Origin: an uncultured Corynebacterium sp.
Lineage (GTDB): Bacteria; Actinomycetota; Actinomycetes; Mycobacteriales; Mycobacteriaceae
DNA length: 12,303 nt
NCBI RefSeq assembly: GCF_937999985.1
Contig: NZ_CALLDG010000203.1
Location: 1-12,303, forward strand
Reading direction: 5' to 3'
A program made the translations under genes and the position numbers. Each line of letters starts with the position of its first letter. Positions within the stretch are counted from its first letter, which is position 1. The notes below the pieces were generated by a model that did not search any database, was not told the DNA's origin, and was given only the letters and a program-made list of their open reading frames with translations. Shown here in pieces: positions 11,195-12,303 of the stretch.

Positions 11195-12303
11195 ATGGAC
11201 GAAGGTTCTTTGAAGGAAATCGTCGCGAATCTACGCCTGGTAGGTTCAGACACTCAAGCTGTTGAAGTTAAGGGCAACGTCGGCAAGAGTATTCGTGAAA
11301 CTCTGAGTGCCTTTGCTAATGCTGGTGGCGGTCTCATCATTGTCGGGCTTGACGAAGATGCTGGATTTGTTCCAGTAGACAAATTCGATGCTCTCAAGGC
11401 GCAGGATGCGCTAGAGACGCGCTGCAGGCAAGTGACGCCACCAGTGCGACCGCAAATATCGGTGCTTCCTTTTGAAGGAGGCCGTATCGTCGCGGCGGAA
11501 ATAGAGGAATTCAGCCCCTTCGACAAACCTTGCTACGTAACGAATCAAGGCCGATACGGAGGAAGCTACATTCGTACGGGGGAGGGGGATACCAAGCTTT
11601 CAAACTACGAAATCGACAAGCTTCTCGAAGAGCATACCCAGCCAAAATGGGACGAAAGGCCAGTTCCCGAGGCCACTGTAGAGGATCTAGACCCAGAGGT
11701 GCTCGGAGAATATCTGCAGGTGCAGCAGCGGCAGCGCCCCAAGACTTTCAAAGAAGGTCGTGAGGTAGCGCTAAGAAGGCTCAGAATCACCAAGGATGGG
11801 AGTGCGACCTTGGCTGCCTTGTTGGTCATGGGGGACTACCCTCAAGAGTTCTTCCCGCGCTTGACTGTTACATTCGCGCTCTTTCCAGGGACAAGTAAAG
11901 GTAGCGTAACCACTGGTTTGAGGCTTCTCGACAGTGCAAGGCTGACGGGTACTATCCCCGAACTGGTAGATGCCGGTGTCGATATAGTCAAGCGGAATAT
12001 GCGCACTGGGGCCATGATTAGTGAAAAGTTTCGGACCGATCTTCCCGACTATCCACCAATTGCCGTACGTGAGGCTTTAGTGAACGCGCTGATGCACCGA
12101 GATTACTCGCCATCAGCTCAAGGGAGTCAGGTGCAGATCAATATGTTTATAGATCGGCTAGAGATTACAAGTCCAGGCGGCCTATATGGTGGTGTAACGG
12201 TTCGTCATCTGGGAGAACCCGGGGTTAGCTCCACTCGTAACCAACGGATTTCAACTTTCTTGGAGGAAGTTTCCCTGCCGGGGGAAGGGAATCAGGCGGG
12301 GCG
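11195..12303 (+). CDS. AlbA_2 (Schlafen-like) / RecG-C-type ATP-binding regulator, 3' end missing
   Basis: An open frame of 369 codons from ATG 11195 to the window edge, with no stop. Residues 20-130 form an AlbA_2 (divergent AAA-4, Schlafen-related) domain: VEVKGNVGKSIRETLSAFAN, then GGGLIIVGLDED (44-55) and RYGGSYIRTGEG (120-131). After a linker, residues 290-340 hold the ATP-binding block of the RecG-C/HATPase_c_4 type: REALVNALMHRDYS (292-305) and LEITSPGGLYGG (322-333). Many such proteins are annotated as transcriptional regulators or ATP-dependent DNA helicases, but they lack helicase motifs, and roles in phage defence or self-regulation are suspected. AGGTGGAG (11182-11189) is the ribosome binding site. 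Codons ATA, TTA, CTA, AGA and AGG are frequent, and a 60-base sample is 50% G+C, unlike the core genes, so recent acquisition is likely. A C-terminal winged helix would be expected beyond the edge. Confidence 0.85.
   Translation, partial: MDEGSLKEIVANLRLVGSDTQAVEVKGNVGKSIRETLSAFANAGGGLIIVGLDEDAGFVPVDKFDALKAQDALETRCRQVTPPVRPQISVLPFEGGRIVAAEIEEFSPFDKPCYVTNQGRYGGSYIRTGEGDTKLSNYEIDKLLEEHTQPKWDERPVPEATVEDLDPEVLGEYLQVQQRQRPKTFKEGREVALRRLRITKDGSATLAALLVMGDYPQEFFPRLTVTFALFPGTSKGSVTTGLRLLDSARLTGTIPELVDAGVDIVKRNMRTGAMISEKFRTDLPDYPPIAVREALVNALMHRDYSPSAQGSQVQINMFIDRLEITSPGGLYGGVTVRHLGEPGVSSTRNQRISTFLEEVSLPGEGNQAG

Overview
The window looks like chromosomal DNA from a high-GC mycolic-acid actinobacterium, most likely a Corynebacterium. 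Reasons: a UDP-galactopyranose mutase (cell-wall galactan), a Septum_form-family envelope protein, a PGPGW membrane protein, a RhtA-type EamA exporter, and many starts that appear to be leaderless. A sample line inside glf is 65% G+C by hand count. The genus is an inference; the species cannot be read from the sequence.

Layout. 1-251 (-) is the N-terminal part of an unrecognised protein running off the left edge. 348-2237 (+) is pheA plus a histidine-phosphatase/phosphoglycerate-mutase-like gene. 2234-3686 (-) is a two-gene unit transcribed towards them: a membrane-anchored Septum_form protein, then a small zincin-like metallopeptidase. 3838-5112 (+) is serS, divergent from that unit. 5216-7462 (+) is a tight three-gene run: PlsC-type acyltransferase, Cof-type HAD phosphatase, PGPGW membrane protein. 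7539-8756 (+) is glf. 8772-9953 (-) is an AAA-type ATPase with a C-terminal winged helix, convergent with glf. 10063-11001 (+) is an EamA/RhtA exporter. 11195 to the right edge (+) is an incomplete AlbA_2 (Schlafen-like) plus RecG-C/HATPase-like regulator.

The left 8.7 kb is ordinary core genome: phenylalanine synthesis, tRNA charging, envelope lipids and galactan. The right 3.5 kb is more accessory. The ATPase gene and the AlbA_2 gene flank the exporter, and the AlbA_2 gene has lower G+C (50% in one 60-base sample) and uses codons such as ATA, TTA, CTA, AGA and AGG.

The most interesting signals are regulatory. pheA, serS, glf and the exporter each have a TANNNT hexamer followed by exactly 7 bases and then the start codon, the geometry of leaderless mRNAs. 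The ATPase gene is preceded by five TTACTAT direct repeats that abut its ribosome binding site. The AlbA_2 gene is preceded by a dense set of inverted repeats, one arm of which could pair either with its neighbour or with the gene's own ribosome binding site; a six-codon mini-ORF ends on that site. No tRNA, rRNA, CRISPR array, insertion sequence or strong intrinsic terminator was seen, and no gene-free stretch exceeds 300 bases.
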